Translations under genes and position numbers: made by a program
NCBI GenBank assembly: GCA_964423865.1
Contig: CAYRGN010000012.1
Location: 1 to 64,000 of the forward strand
DNA: 64,000 nucleotides
From: Leadbetterella sp964423865
Lineage (GTDB): Bacteria; Bacteroidota; Bacteroidia; Cytophagales; Spirosomataceae
Reading direction: 5' to 3'
The notes under the pieces: model-generated
The model's database searches: none
Told to the model about the DNA's origin: nothing
What the model saw: the letters and a program-made list of their open reading frames with translations, nothing else
Shown here: piece by piece, positions 27,850 to 35,222 of the stretch
Layout: every line of letters begins with the position of its first letter
How positions within the stretch are numbered: position 1 is the stretch's first letter

Positions 27850-28527
27850 TTACGCCGACAAATCCCGTACTTTACCCCCTTCGCAGTACAACGTTCTTTT
27901 GGGGTATTGCTCAATCAGGCCCAGTTCGTGGGTAGCCATCAGTATGGCCGTTTTGGAAAGCTGGTTGATTTTGAAGAAAAGTTTAAGGATCTCGATGGAC
28001 TTTTCAGGGTCGAGGTTACCTGTAGGCTCGTCGGCCAGGAGAATCTCCGGGTGGTTAAGCAGGGCGCGGGCGATGGCGATCCGTTGCTGTTCACCACCGG
28101 AAAGCTGATGGGGCATTTTTTTGAGTACATCGGGTAAACCCACCAGTTCGAGTACTTCGTGGATCCGGGCATCGATTTCGGCTTTGTCTTTCCAACCCAT
28201 GGCACCCATAAAAAAACGCAGGTTCTGGTGAACGGAGCGGTCGGTGAGCAGTTGGAAATCCTGGAAGATGATGCCGATTTTACGGCGCAGGTAAGGTACT
28301 TCTTTCGGTGTGATTTTTTCGAGCTGAAAACCGGCGACCGAGCCGGAGCCTTTTTCCAGCCAAAGGTCGGCATACAGGGTTTTGAGCAGGGAGCTTTTTC
28401 CACTCCCCGTCTTCCCGATGAGGTACACGAATTCTCCTTCCGCAATACCGAAATTTACATCTGAAAGCACCAGGGCTTCTTTCTGATAAATATCCGCGTG
28501 GGAGAGTGTGATGACCTCGTTTGCCAT
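27850..28527 (-). CDS. ftsE: Cell division ATPase FtsE
   Basis: A 225-residue ABC ATPase. Walker A is GKTGSGKSSLLK, the signature LSGGEQQRIAIARALL, and Walker B ILLADEPTGNLDPE, with H-loop MATHELGLI. It partners with FtsX (21398-22276), which is encoded 5.6 kb away rather than next to it. It is three bases downstream of the aldolase gene, so probably cotranscribed, and convergent with porX. Confidence 0.92.
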   Translation of the reverse strand: MANEVITLSHADIYQKEALVLSDVNFGIAEGEFVYLIGKTGSGKSSLLKTLYADLWLEKGSGSVAGFQLEKITPKEVPYLRRKIGIIFQDFQLLTDRSVHQNLRFFMGAMGWKDKAEIDARIHEVLELVGLPDVLKKMPHQLSGGEQQRIAIARALLNHPEILLADEPTGNLDPEKSIEILKLFFKINQLSKTAILMATHELGLIEQYPKRTLYCEGGKVRDLSA

Positions 28528-28530
28528 AGA

Positions 28531-29187
28531 TTATTTATTTCCTTTCGCGTAATCGGCCAGAAATTTCGCCAGTCCGATGTCGGTTAACGGATGATTAAGC
28601 AGAGCCAGTATGGCCGAAAGCGGACCTGTCATAACGTCTGCGCCGATTTTGGCACAGTTCAGAATGTGCATTGGTGTCCGTACCGAAGCGGCCAGGATCT
28701 CCGTGGCATACCCGTAGTTGTCATAGATCAGGCGAATGTCCTCAATCAGGGTCAGTCCGTCGGTGCTTACATCGTCTAAACGGCCAATGAAAGGAGACAC
28801 ATAAGTGGCACCGGCTTTAGCAGCCAAAAGGGCTTGTCCTGCCGAAAAAACAAGAGTGCAGTTGGTTTTAATGCCCCGCTCAGAGAAATATTTAATGGCT
28901 TTAACGCCGTCTTTGACCATTGGTATTTTTACTACAATCTGCTCGTGGAGTTTAACCAATTCCTGGCCTTCGCGGATCATGCCTTCAAAATCGGTGGCAA
29001 TGACTTCGGCGCTTACGTCTCCGGTGACAATTTTACAGATTTCCTTGTAATGATTTTTGATATTCTCTTCCCCCGTAATGCCTTCTTTGGCCATCAGGGA
29101 AGGGTTGGTGGTCACTCCGTCTAATACACCCAGGTCCTGCGCTTCTTTGATCTCGGCAAGGCTGGCTGTGTCAATAAAAAATTTCAT
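28531..29187 (-). CDS. Fructose-6-phosphate aldolase/short transaldolase
   Basis: A 218-residue TIM-barrel enzyme of the small transaldolase group. TTNPSLMAKEG is near the N-terminus, the Schiff-base lysine lies in VVKIPMVKDG (about residue 87), and ATYVSPFIGRLDD follows. The size fits either Fsa or the TalC-type transaldolase of the pentose phosphate pathway, and sequence alone does not separate them. It is cotranscribed with ftsE. The SRP RNA terminator lies just upstream. Confidence 0.88.
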   Translation of the reverse strand: MKFFIDTASLAEIKEAQDLGVLDGVTTNPSLMAKEGITGEENIKNHYKEICKIVTGDVSAEVIATDFEGMIREGQELVKLHEQIVVKIPMVKDGVKAIKYFSERGIKTNCTLVFSAGQALLAAKAGATYVSPFIGRLDDVSTDGLTLIEDIRLIYDNYGYATEILAASVRTPMHILNCAKIGADVMTGPLSAILALLNHPLTDIGLAKFLADYAKGNK

Positions 29188-29224
29188 GATTATGTATACA
29201 GATTAAGATAAGGTCAAAAAAAAT

Positions 29225-29300
29225 GGCAAATTCACCGCTCAACCACCTACCCTTGCTACCTTCCGGTCCTGGGGGATTCAGCAGGAGCTGGTAATTTGCC
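29225..29300 (-). ncRNA. ffs: Signal recognition particle RNA (small bacterial type)
   Basis: The minus strand carries the conserved SRP loop CAGGACCGGAAGGTAGCAAG (rc of about 29251-29270), with the GGAA tetraloop and symmetric internal loops. It is closed by complementary ends GGCAAATT (29293-29300) and AATTTGCC (29225-29232). A run of eight Ts follows (complement of 29216-29223), so the terminal stem plus T run can serve as terminator. The RNA binds Ffh and directs membrane proteins to the translocon. An excellent promoter lies directly upstream. Confidence 0.92.
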
Positions 29301-29304
29301 GGTA

Positions 29305-29335
29305 CAAAGGTAGAAAAAATTTTCGGTAGCGCAAA
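29305..29335 (-). promoter_or_regulatory. Consensus Bacteroidota promoter of the SRP RNA
   Basis: The minus strand has TTTG (29332-29335), exactly 19 bases, then TACCTTTG (29305-29312). This is a full match to the TTTG-N19-TAnnTTTG promoter of the Bacteroidota primary sigma factor. It places the RNA start near 29300, which agrees with the predicted terminal stem. Confidence 0.85.
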
Positions 29336-29394
29336 AAAATGGTATCCTAAAAAATCAAGGAGGGTAGTGTAAAGTGCCCGATGAAACAAAGCGT

Positions 29395-30186
29395 CTACAT
29401 GGATTCTGGGCAAAGCGATGCCAGATGGTCAAGGCCATACTTGTGCTTGTCGATCAGTAAAATAGTCAGTACGCAAAATTCATCTCTTATAGGAAGCCGT
29501 GGGGTTTTGTAATAAGAAATTGCACCGGTCTCCAAATGCTTTTTTAAGAGCATTTCTGCCGATCTGTTAATTCTGTCTATAGTCTTGCGGGAGAACTCCA
29601 CTCCTTTTTTGTTAGGATCGGTAATCTTATATTCATTTAGAAAGAGGTCAAGATCTGTTTCGGAGATTATTTTTAAGCCGTCGAAAAGGATTTCGATATC
29701 CGGAATTAAATAATGCAATGAATGATCTAAAAAAGACGCTTTCAGTCTTTTATTCTGATATATGCGGGCATGTCTGAAATGATCAGTGGTGAGTTCCTTG
29801 CACTTATTTGTTAAAAAATGGCGGTATTGTGTTTTCAGTTTTTCAAAGTAGAGATCTGTACTTTCAGAAAACTGAAGAAACTCTTCTGATGAAACAATAC
29901 GAATGAATTCTGCTTCAAACAGGCTTCTGAGGTCAGTATAATAAGCCAGTTCATTGTCACTCACGTCAGAAACCCGTAACCCGGCTTTTACATTCTCTAT
30001 ATTCTTTTGATATATCTTTTCAAAAACCGGAAGTTGGGCTTTATCCAGTACCCGGGAATAAATATAATACTCATAATCTAAGTTTTCCCATTCGGAGAAA
30101 TGAGGAGGAAAAGAGCTCAGGTCATTTAAAGACAAAACCTTGGCCGTCTGCTCCTTAGTTAGCTTCAATTCAGGATAAGTCAACAT
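29395..30186 (-). CDS. Hypothetical protein, no family recognised
   Basis: A 263-residue soluble protein, rich in Leu, Glu, Lys and Tyr, mostly predicted helical. It has no signal peptide or membrane helix. Notable stretches are HFRHARIYQNKRLKASFLDH and, near the C-terminus, TPRLPIRDEFCVLTILLIDK. It stands alone, with its own gaps on both sides: the SRP RNA downstream and divergent uvrC upstream. Its base use is more AT-rich than that of its neighbours, which may point to recent arrival. The function is unknown. Confidence 0.65.
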   Translation of the reverse strand: MLTYPELKLTKEQTAKVLSLNDLSSFPPHFSEWENLDYEYYIYSRVLDKAQLPVFEKIYQKNIENVKAGLRVSDVSDNELAYYTDLRSLFEAEFIRIVSSEEFLQFSESTDLYFEKLKTQYRHFLTNKCKELTTDHFRHARIYQNKRLKASFLDHSLHYLIPDIEILFDGLKIISETDLDLFLNEYKITDPNKKGVEFSRKTIDRINRSAEMLLKKHLETGAISYYKTPRLPIRDEFCVLTILLIDKHKYGLDHLASLCPESM

Positions 30187-30258
30187 AGTAGTATCTTTTT
30201 TATAGGTCTGCGGGCGAACTCGCAGGAAAAGGAATAGAGCGATATGAACTTTTTGTGG

Positions 30259-30266
30259 TAATTTTG
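30259..30266 (+). promoter_or_regulatory. Possible -7 box for uvrC
   Basis: TAATTTTG matches TAnnTTTG, 45 bases before the uvrC start. No convincing -33 box is seen at 19 bases. Confidence 0.33.
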
Positions 30267-30311
30267 AGTAAGGATTTTTGTTTCTAAAGTAGAAGAAGAT
30301 CCTACAAATGT

Positions 30312-32120
30312 ATGATAAAATTTGAATATAAAAATATCCTCCCTCTTCTTCCTTCCGAACCTGGAATCTATAAGTATTTCAGCGCGGAGGGGCAGATCAT
30401 CTATGTGGGCAAGGCCAAAAACCTTCGTAACCGCATCAGTAGCTATTTTCACAACTACGACCGGGCCGATCGGAAGACCCGGAAGCTGGTGGAAAGCATC
30501 CATCGCCTGGAATATACCATTGTGCCTACCGAATGGGACGCCCTCCTTCTGGAAAATAACCTGATTAAGGAGCATCAACCCAAATACAATATCCTGCTTC
30601 GTGACGACAAAACTTACCCTTACATTTGCGTAACCAACGAGCGATTTCCACGGGTGATCTCCACCCGCCGCATTGAAGACCGGGAGAAAGGGAAAATGTA
30701 CGGCCCTTATGTGAGCGCCAAACCCATGTACGCCCTTCTGGATATGTTTTCCCAGTTGTATACCATCCGCACCTGCAAATACAACCTAAGCAAAGAGAAT
30801 GTGGAGGCCGGTAAGTTTAAGGTCTGCCTGGAATACCATATCGGAAACTGCAAGGGCCCCTGCGAAGGATGGCAGTCGGAAGAAGCGTATATGAAGGAAA
30901 TTGAACAGGTGCACGATATCCTGAAAGGAAACCTGGGACCGGCCCGGCGCTATTTCCAGGAACAGATGGAGTTCGCCGCTTCTAAAATGGCCTTTGAAGA
31001 TGCGCATAAGGCCAAACTGAAACTTGAATTCCTGGATCATTACCAGGCCAAAGCCACGGTGGTTACGCCTACCATACGCGATGCGGACGTCTTTACCATT
31101 CAGTCTGACGAAACCGCCGCCTATGTGAACTACCTGAAAATTATCAACGGCTCTATCATCCAGACCCAGACCCTGGAGGTGAAGAAGCGTCTGAATGAGC
31201 CCGATGGAGAGATTCTGAGTATGATTATGCTGGAATTGCGGAGTACGTACGAAAGCAATGCCCGAGAGATCATCAGTAATATCCGGCCGGATATCGATTT
31301 CAAGGCGAATATTGTGGTTCCACAGACGGGCGACAAGAAGAAGCTGGTAGAGATGTCACTGCGTAACGTGATTTTCTACCGCCACGAAAAAGCCGAAAAG
31401 GAGGTGATTGCCAAGACCGGGAATAACAATAAACGCGACCGGGTACTGATCAAAATGAAGCAGGACCTCCGCTTGTCCACACTCCCGCGCCACATTGAAT
31501 GTTTTGATAATTCGAATATTCAGGGTACCAACCCGGTGTCGGCCATGGTTTGTTTTATCAACGGCCAACCCTCGCCGAAGAATTACCGGCATTTTATCCC
31601 GCGAACGGTGGAAGGACCCGATGATTTTGCGACCATGCGGGAAGTGGTGGGACGGCGCTATGCCCGCCTGGTGGAAAACGGAAACACCCTGCCCGATCTC
31701 ATTATTATAGACGGAGGCAAAGGACAGCTTTCTGCTGCCTGCGATGCCCTGAAAGAACTCGGGCTTTATGGAAAAGTGCCGGTGATTGGTATTGCCAAAC
31801 GGTTGGAAGAGATTTATTTCCCGGAAGATTCCCTGCCCATTTATATCGATAAGAAATCGGAAACCCTTAAACTCATTCAGCGCTGCCGCGATGAAGCCCA
31901 CCGTTTCGGAATCACCCATCACCGCAACCGCCGCTCGAAAAACTTCCTGATCAGCAGCCTGGAGTCGGCGCCCGGTATAGGCAAGACCACCGCCACCAAA
32001 GTACTCGCCCATTTTAAGACCATTGGGAACATTAAGTCGGCCACAGACGAAGAGCTGGCCGGTGTGCTGGGAAAAGATAAAGCATGGCGTATCAGGGAAT
32101 TCCTGGAAAATGAAAGCTAA
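30312..32120 (+). CDS. uvrC: Excinuclease ABC subunit UvrC
   Basis: A 602-residue nuclease. The N-terminal GIY-YIG domain has PGIYKYFSAEGQIIYVGKAKN, split as PGIYKYF and IIYVGKAKNLRNR. A UVR segment lies near residues 205-240. The RNase H-like 5'-incision domain has ECFDNSNIQGT and IIDGGKGQLSAA. A tandem helix-hairpin-helix closes the protein (LESAPGIGKTTATKVLAHF). It makes both cuts around bulky DNA lesions with UvrAB. Confidence 0.95.
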   Translation: MIKFEYKNILPLLPSEPGIYKYFSAEGQIIYVGKAKNLRNRISSYFHNYDRADRKTRKLVESIHRLEYTIVPTEWDALLLENNLIKEHQPKYNILLRDDKTYPYICVTNERFPRVISTRRIEDREKGKMYGPYVSAKPMYALLDMFSQLYTIRTCKYNLSKENVEAGKFKVCLEYHIGNCKGPCEGWQSEEAYMKEIEQVHDILKGNLGPARRYFQEQMEFAASKMAFEDAHKAKLKLEFLDHYQAKATVVTPTIRDADVFTIQSDETAAYVNYLKIINGSIIQTQTLEVKKRLNEPDGEILSMIMLELRSTYESNAREIISNIRPDIDFKANIVVPQTGDKKKLVEMSLRNVIFYRHEKAEKEVIAKTGNNNKRDRVLIKMKQDLRLSTLPRHIECFDNSNIQGTNPVSAMVCFINGQPSPKNYRHFIPRTVEGPDDFATMREVVGRRYARLVENGNTLPDLIIIDGGKGQLSAACDALKELGLYGKVPVIGIAKRLEEIYFPEDSLPIYIDKKSETLKLIQRCRDEAHRFGITHHRNRRSKNFLISSLESAPGIGKTTATKVLAHFKTIGNIKSATDEELAGVLGKDKAWRIREFLENES

Positions 32121-32148
32121 AGACCGTTAAAATTTGGAACGATTTTTC

Positions 32149-32187
32149 TTGGTAGTTTACGTATTAAATTTTAATTTTGTACGTAAA
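32149..32187 (+). promoter_or_regulatory. Promoter and putative operator of the DUF6364/PIN module
   Basis: TTGG (32149-32152), 19 bases, then TAATTTTG (32172-32179) gives a near-consensus promoter. The 8-bp inverted repeat TTTACGTA (32156-32163) and TACGTAAA (32180-32187) brackets the -7 box. This is well placed for repression by the antitoxin-toxin complex. Confidence 0.55.
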
Positions 32188-32200
32188 ATGAATAAATCTC

Positions 32201-32458
32201 ATGACACAGGATGTGAAAGTTACCCTCAGTTTTGATGCAGATGTAGTAGAGAGAGCCAAGTCTTTTGCTGCGTCTCAGGGCATCAGTTTGTCGCGTCTTA
32301 CTGAATTTTTGTACGATAAGATTACTTCCGAGCCACGGCCTTACAAGAGCCTGGAAGATATTCCCCTGGCTGATTTTATAGGTCAGGTGGCCGAGAAAGA
32401 AGTGGTGTATGAAAAGCGTCGCAATATAAAGAAAACGTATTACGAATCAAGGAAATGA
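32201..32458 (+). CDS. DUF6364-family antitoxin
   Basis: An 85-residue protein. It opens with a ribbon-helix-helix-like segment, VKVTLSFDADVVERAKSFAA then GISLSRLTEFLYDKI. A charged tail follows that would wrap the toxin. The gene overlaps the PIN gene by four bases (ATGA), the usual antitoxin-first order. It probably binds the inverted repeat in its own promoter. Confidence 0.82.
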   Translation: MTQDVKVTLSFDADVVERAKSFAASQGISLSRLTEFLYDKITSEPRPYKSLEDIPLADFIGQVAEKEVVYEKRRNIKKTYYESRK

Positions 32459-32871
32459 AGCTGTTTGTAGATGCGAATGTCATTGTATCCGTATTCAATA
32501 ATGAGCTGCCTCTCTTTCCGTATTCTTCCAGAATTTTGAGTTTGTCGCAATGGGATAAAAAATATACCCTGGCTACTACCACGCTTTGCCTGGCTATTGC
32601 CTTTTATTTCTCTGAAAAAAGATGCGGGACGCGCAGAAGTCTTGAAAAGATAAAAACACTCGTACGGTATATGGAAATACTTCCGGTGGGGCCGGAAGAA
32701 AATCAGGCAGTATGCGCCAATCCGGTGATCCGGGATTATGAAGACGGGTTACAGTATTATGCGGCCCGCCACGGAGGTTGCAACTTTATTATTACCGAAG
32801 ATAAAAGTGGCTTTTATTATTCGGAGATTCCGGTTTGCGGCTCCAGGGAGTTTTTGTTGAATTATATGTGA
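32455..32871 (+). CDS. PIN-domain toxin
   Basis: A 138-residue PIN nuclease. It has the acidic residues expected for metal binding: D6 in LFVDANV, a glutamate in FYFSEKRCG, aspartates in RDYEDGLQYYAA, and the C-terminal TEDKSGF. PIN toxins cut RNA, often tRNA or rRNA, when freed from their antitoxin. The catalytic set looks intact. The target is unknown. Confidence 0.85.
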   Translation: MKLFVDANVIVSVFNNELPLFPYSSRILSLSQWDKKYTLATTTLCLAIAFYFSEKRCGTRRSLEKIKTLVRYMEILPVGPEENQAVCANPVIRDYEDGLQYYAARHGGCNFIITEDKSGFYYSEIPVCGSREFLLNYM

Positions 32872-32920
32872 GGTCTAATGCCCTGCCGAATGATTCCTTA
32901 ATAGGTCTTGTTCTGTAGAG

Positions 32921-33024
32921 AAGATGTTTAAAAAGGAGTCAAACTGCTGCCTGGTTTCGACCTCAGTAACATACATGTTTCTTCAGTTTTATTCCCCACA
33001 TTTTGACTCCTTTTTAAACATCTT
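32921..33024. repeat. 104-bp element with perfect 23-bp terminal inverted repeats
   Basis: Arms at 32921-32943 and 33002-33024 are perfect inverses of each other (core GTTTAAAAAGGAGTCAAA), with 58 bases between. The element sits between the convergent PIN and sugar dehydrogenase genes. It has no protein-coding content and no clear flanking target duplication. It could be a MITE-like remnant or a very long bidirectional terminator. Confidence 0.7.
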
Positions 33025-33079
33025 TCAGGGCCATAATACTCCGGACTTTTTGGACAAAGCCTTATCCGGGATCAGGTGT

Positions 33080-34228
33080 TTATTTCTTTTTGGGCACCAC
33101 CTTCACAATGCGGCCGGGACCTTCAAGAGAAAGGTAGAGGTAGCCGTCAGGCCCCTGTACTACATCTCTTACGCGGCCCACATCTTTCAGGATCACTTCT
33201 TCTTTGGCTTTGCCGTTTTCAAAATAGATTCTCGACACGTGGTTCAGGGCCAGTCCGCCCGCGAAAAAGCTGCCCTTCCAGTTGCCGTAAACGCCGGAGG
33301 TGAGGTAGGCCAGTCCGCAAGCGCCAATAGAGGGTGTCCATTGGAAAGTAGGTTCGGTATAACCCGGGTGTTTTTTGCCGGAAATATCCACACCATCGTA
33401 ATTGACTCCGTAGGAAACCAGGGGCCAACCGTAATTTTTCCCTTTTTGGATAAGGTTAAGCTCATCACCTCCCCGCGGACCGTGCTCGGTTTCCCAAACT
33501 TCGTTGGTGGCCGGGTTCAGGGCCAGTCCCTGGGGGTTCCGGTGGCCGTATGAATAGACGGTGGTAGGTGCGGAGTTGCCCGGAAGAACGGGGTTGTCGG
33601 CAGGCACTTTGCCGTCGTCGGTCAGGCGATGTACTTTCCCCCATGATTCCTTCACGTTCTGTGCATTTTTGTTGGGTGAATCGGCACCTCCCCGGCTAGA
33701 CGGACCGCCCTCTCCCACACTCCAGAAAAGATAGCCGTTGTTATCAAAAAGAATACGGCTGCCGTTATGTCCCCTCCATTTGTTGGTAGAAGAGGTGGTA
33801 TGGAGGTTCTGAATGTCGGTCAGTGCATTGTTCTTAATCTTAAAGCGAATCAGATTCATTCTTGAATTTCCTCCTGCGTTTTCAAGATAGGTGGTGTAGA
33901 TCCAGCCGTTACGGGCGTAGTCAGGATGCAAAGTGATATCCAGTAGTCCGCCCTGGCTTTCGTAGGCCACTTTAGGAACGCCCGATAATTCGGTTACTTT
34001 CCCGTTGGCCAGGATTCCTATTTTTCCCGATCTTTCCGTAAAGATAATGGAGCCGTCAGGCAGGAATTTAAAGCCCCATATAGAACCCCGGTCTCCCAGA
34101 ATCACTTCCGTGTCCAGGTCAAGGGCATTTCCTGTCGGAGGTGTTGTTTCTTCCTTCGATGTATCGGTGGGGTGAGTGCAAAAGGCAAACGCCGTAAAAG
34201 TCAATAAGAGCAACAACGCATTTTTCAT
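33080..34228 (-). CDS. Secreted PQQ-type glucose/sorbosone dehydrogenase
   Basis: A 382-residue six-bladed propeller protein of the GSDH family. It has a signal peptide (about residues 1-17, with a Cys after FAF but no canonical lipobox). Family motifs include SIIFTERSGKIG, LLDITLHPDYARNGW, SYGHRNPQGLALNP, ETEHGPRGGDELNLI and KNYGWPLVSYG. These enzymes oxidise sugars in the periplasm using PQQ. No PQQ synthesis genes are in the window. The real substrate is uncertain. Confidence 0.9.
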   Translation of the reverse strand: MKNALLLLLTFTAFAFCTHPTDTSKEETTPPTGNALDLDTEVILGDRGSIWGFKFLPDGSIIFTERSGKIGILANGKVTELSGVPKVAYESQGGLLDITLHPDYARNGWIYTTYLENAGGNSRMNLIRFKIKNNALTDIQNLHTTSSTNKWRGHNGSRILFDNNGYLFWSVGEGGPSSRGGADSPNKNAQNVKESWGKVHRLTDDGKVPADNPVLPGNSAPTTVYSYGHRNPQGLALNPATNEVWETEHGPRGGDELNLIQKGKNYGWPLVSYGVNYDGVDISGKKHPGYTEPTFQWTPSIGACGLAYLTSGVYGNWKGSFFAGGLALNHVSRIYFENGKAKEEVILKDVGRVRDVVQGPDGYLYLSLEGPGRIVKVVPKKK

Positions 34229-34372
34229 TTTGTCTGATTAGTTTTTAAGGAGTAAATATAAGAAGTAGCTTTCAGGTTTCAGCTATCCGTTAGCAGAAAA
34301 TAGGCCCGGCATCCGGTATGCTTGCCGCAGGAGTGCTAAAATTTATACAGCTACCACATAACGGGGCAGGAG

Positions 34373-34672
34373 TCAGGCCAGAGCAGATTCGAAATGACGG
34401 ATGGAGGCTCGGTCTACTTTTTGTTCCGCATGCCACAAATCGTAATTTAATTGAAGATTTAGCCAGAATTCAGCGGTATTTCCAAAAGCTTCTGAGAGTT
34501 TTACTGCCAATTCGGGGCTGATTCCCGCGTGTTCATTGACTACATTCGACAGATTAGGTCGGGTTATGCCAAGCCCTTGGGCGACCTCGGTAATGGTTAA
34601 GCCTCTTTCCTTAATGTAATCTTCCCGTAAAATTTCTCCCGGATGAACGGGAGGTAATCCTCTTTTTAACAT
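34373..34672 (-). CDS. higA: HigA-family antitoxin
   Basis: A 99-residue protein of the HigA/VapI group. The N-terminal motif PPVHPGEILREDYIKERGLT leads into a helix-turn-helix (TEVAQGLGITRPNLSNVVNE), followed by the typical FGNTAEFWLNLQLNYDLW segment. It neutralises HigB and represses the operon. It lies 16 bases after the toxin gene, the toxin-first order characteristic of higBA. Confidence 0.92.
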   Translation of the reverse strand: MLKRGLPPVHPGEILREDYIKERGLTITEVAQGLGITRPNLSNVVNEHAGISPELAVKLSEAFGNTAEFWLNLQLNYDLWHAEQKVDRASIRHFESALA

Positions 34673-34688
34673 ATACCTTTTTTGCGTT

Positions 34689-34967
34689 TTAATGGTAATC
34701 CAGATAATCTACATCGTACACGTCTCCCGCTTTAAAACGGAATATGATCCGGTAGTTTGGGGAAATTGAAATCGCCCAAAAACCGGCGTAGTTATTCTTC
34801 AGCAGGTGGATGCCTGAACCCATTTGCAGGAGGTCACTTTCTGACCTCACAGCCTCCAACTGATCTAAAATACGGTGAATCTTGCGAAGGTATTGACTTG
34901 GTAATTTCGATCCGTCAGAGGTTTCGTAAAATTTTCTCAGGCCTTTGTGTTGGATGTTTATGATCAT
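34689..34967 (-). CDS. higB: HigB-family toxin (RelE/ParE fold)
   Basis: A 92-residue toxin if the ATG at 34967 is used; a longer frame upstream is not conserved. The pattern is typical: HKGLRKFYETSD, KIHRILDQLEAV, then GSGIHLLKNNYAGFWAISI and YRIIFRF with the C-terminal VDYLDYH. HigB cuts mRNA on the ribosome. The conserved arginine and the C-terminal Tyr/His are present, so it looks active. Confidence 0.9.
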   Translation of the reverse strand: MIINIQHKGLRKFYETSDGSKLPSQYLRKIHRILDQLEAVRSESDLLQMGSGIHLLKNNYAGFWAISISPNYRIIFRFKAGDVYDVDYLDYH

Positions 34968-35017
34968 AACGAAAGTGTATGGTGTAATGTTACGCAATAC
35001 GCATTTTTAAATAGGAG

Positions 35018-35047
35018 ATTTTGGAAATTCCAAAATTTTCAAAGATA
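35018..35047 (-). promoter_or_regulatory. higBA promoter box with palindromic operator
   Basis: The minus strand has TATCTTTG (35040-35047). Immediately downstream is the 19-bp palindrome ATTTTGGAAATTCCAAAAT (35018-35036), with 9-bp arms around one central base. The palindrome covers the expected transcription start, a natural site for HigA autorepression. The -33 box is weak. Confidence 0.5.
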
Positions 35048-35182
35048 GATTGTGCTTGACAAATAACGTATTTCCTTTCTGTAACTTTCTTAACTGTAGA
35101 TAATTTCGATATTGCTTGTAATCAAATTTTATATATTTAAGAATAAAAGTACTGAAATACTTTTTTATTTAAAATTTGTATT

Positions 35183-35190
35183 TACCTTTG
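35183..35190 (+). promoter_or_regulatory. Promoter box of the Ric/DUF2249 cluster
   Basis: TACCTTTG is a full -7 consensus, 33 bases before the ric start codon. The -33 region is AT-rich (CTTT at 19 bases) and only a partial match, as expected if an activator or repressor acts here. Confidence 0.5.
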
Positions 35191-35222
35191 TTCGAAAATT
35201 GAAATCATTAAAATATACAGAC

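Noticed and set aside
32924..33553. 209-codon plus-strand frame from the inverted repeat into the sugar dehydrogenase
   Set aside because: It lies mostly antisense to a clear GSDH gene and shows no domain.
35085..35101. GTAACTTTCTTAAC as a Crp/Fnr-type (HcpR-like) site before ric
   Set aside because: The two halves do not match well enough, and the cluster encodes its own Rrf2 regulator, so the similarity is probably chance.
35112..35222. Extended N-terminus of Ric
   Set aside because: The extra 37 codons cross the TACCTTTG promoter box and read as hydrophobic, basic sequence without DUF2249 similarity; the ATG at 35223 begins the conserved part.
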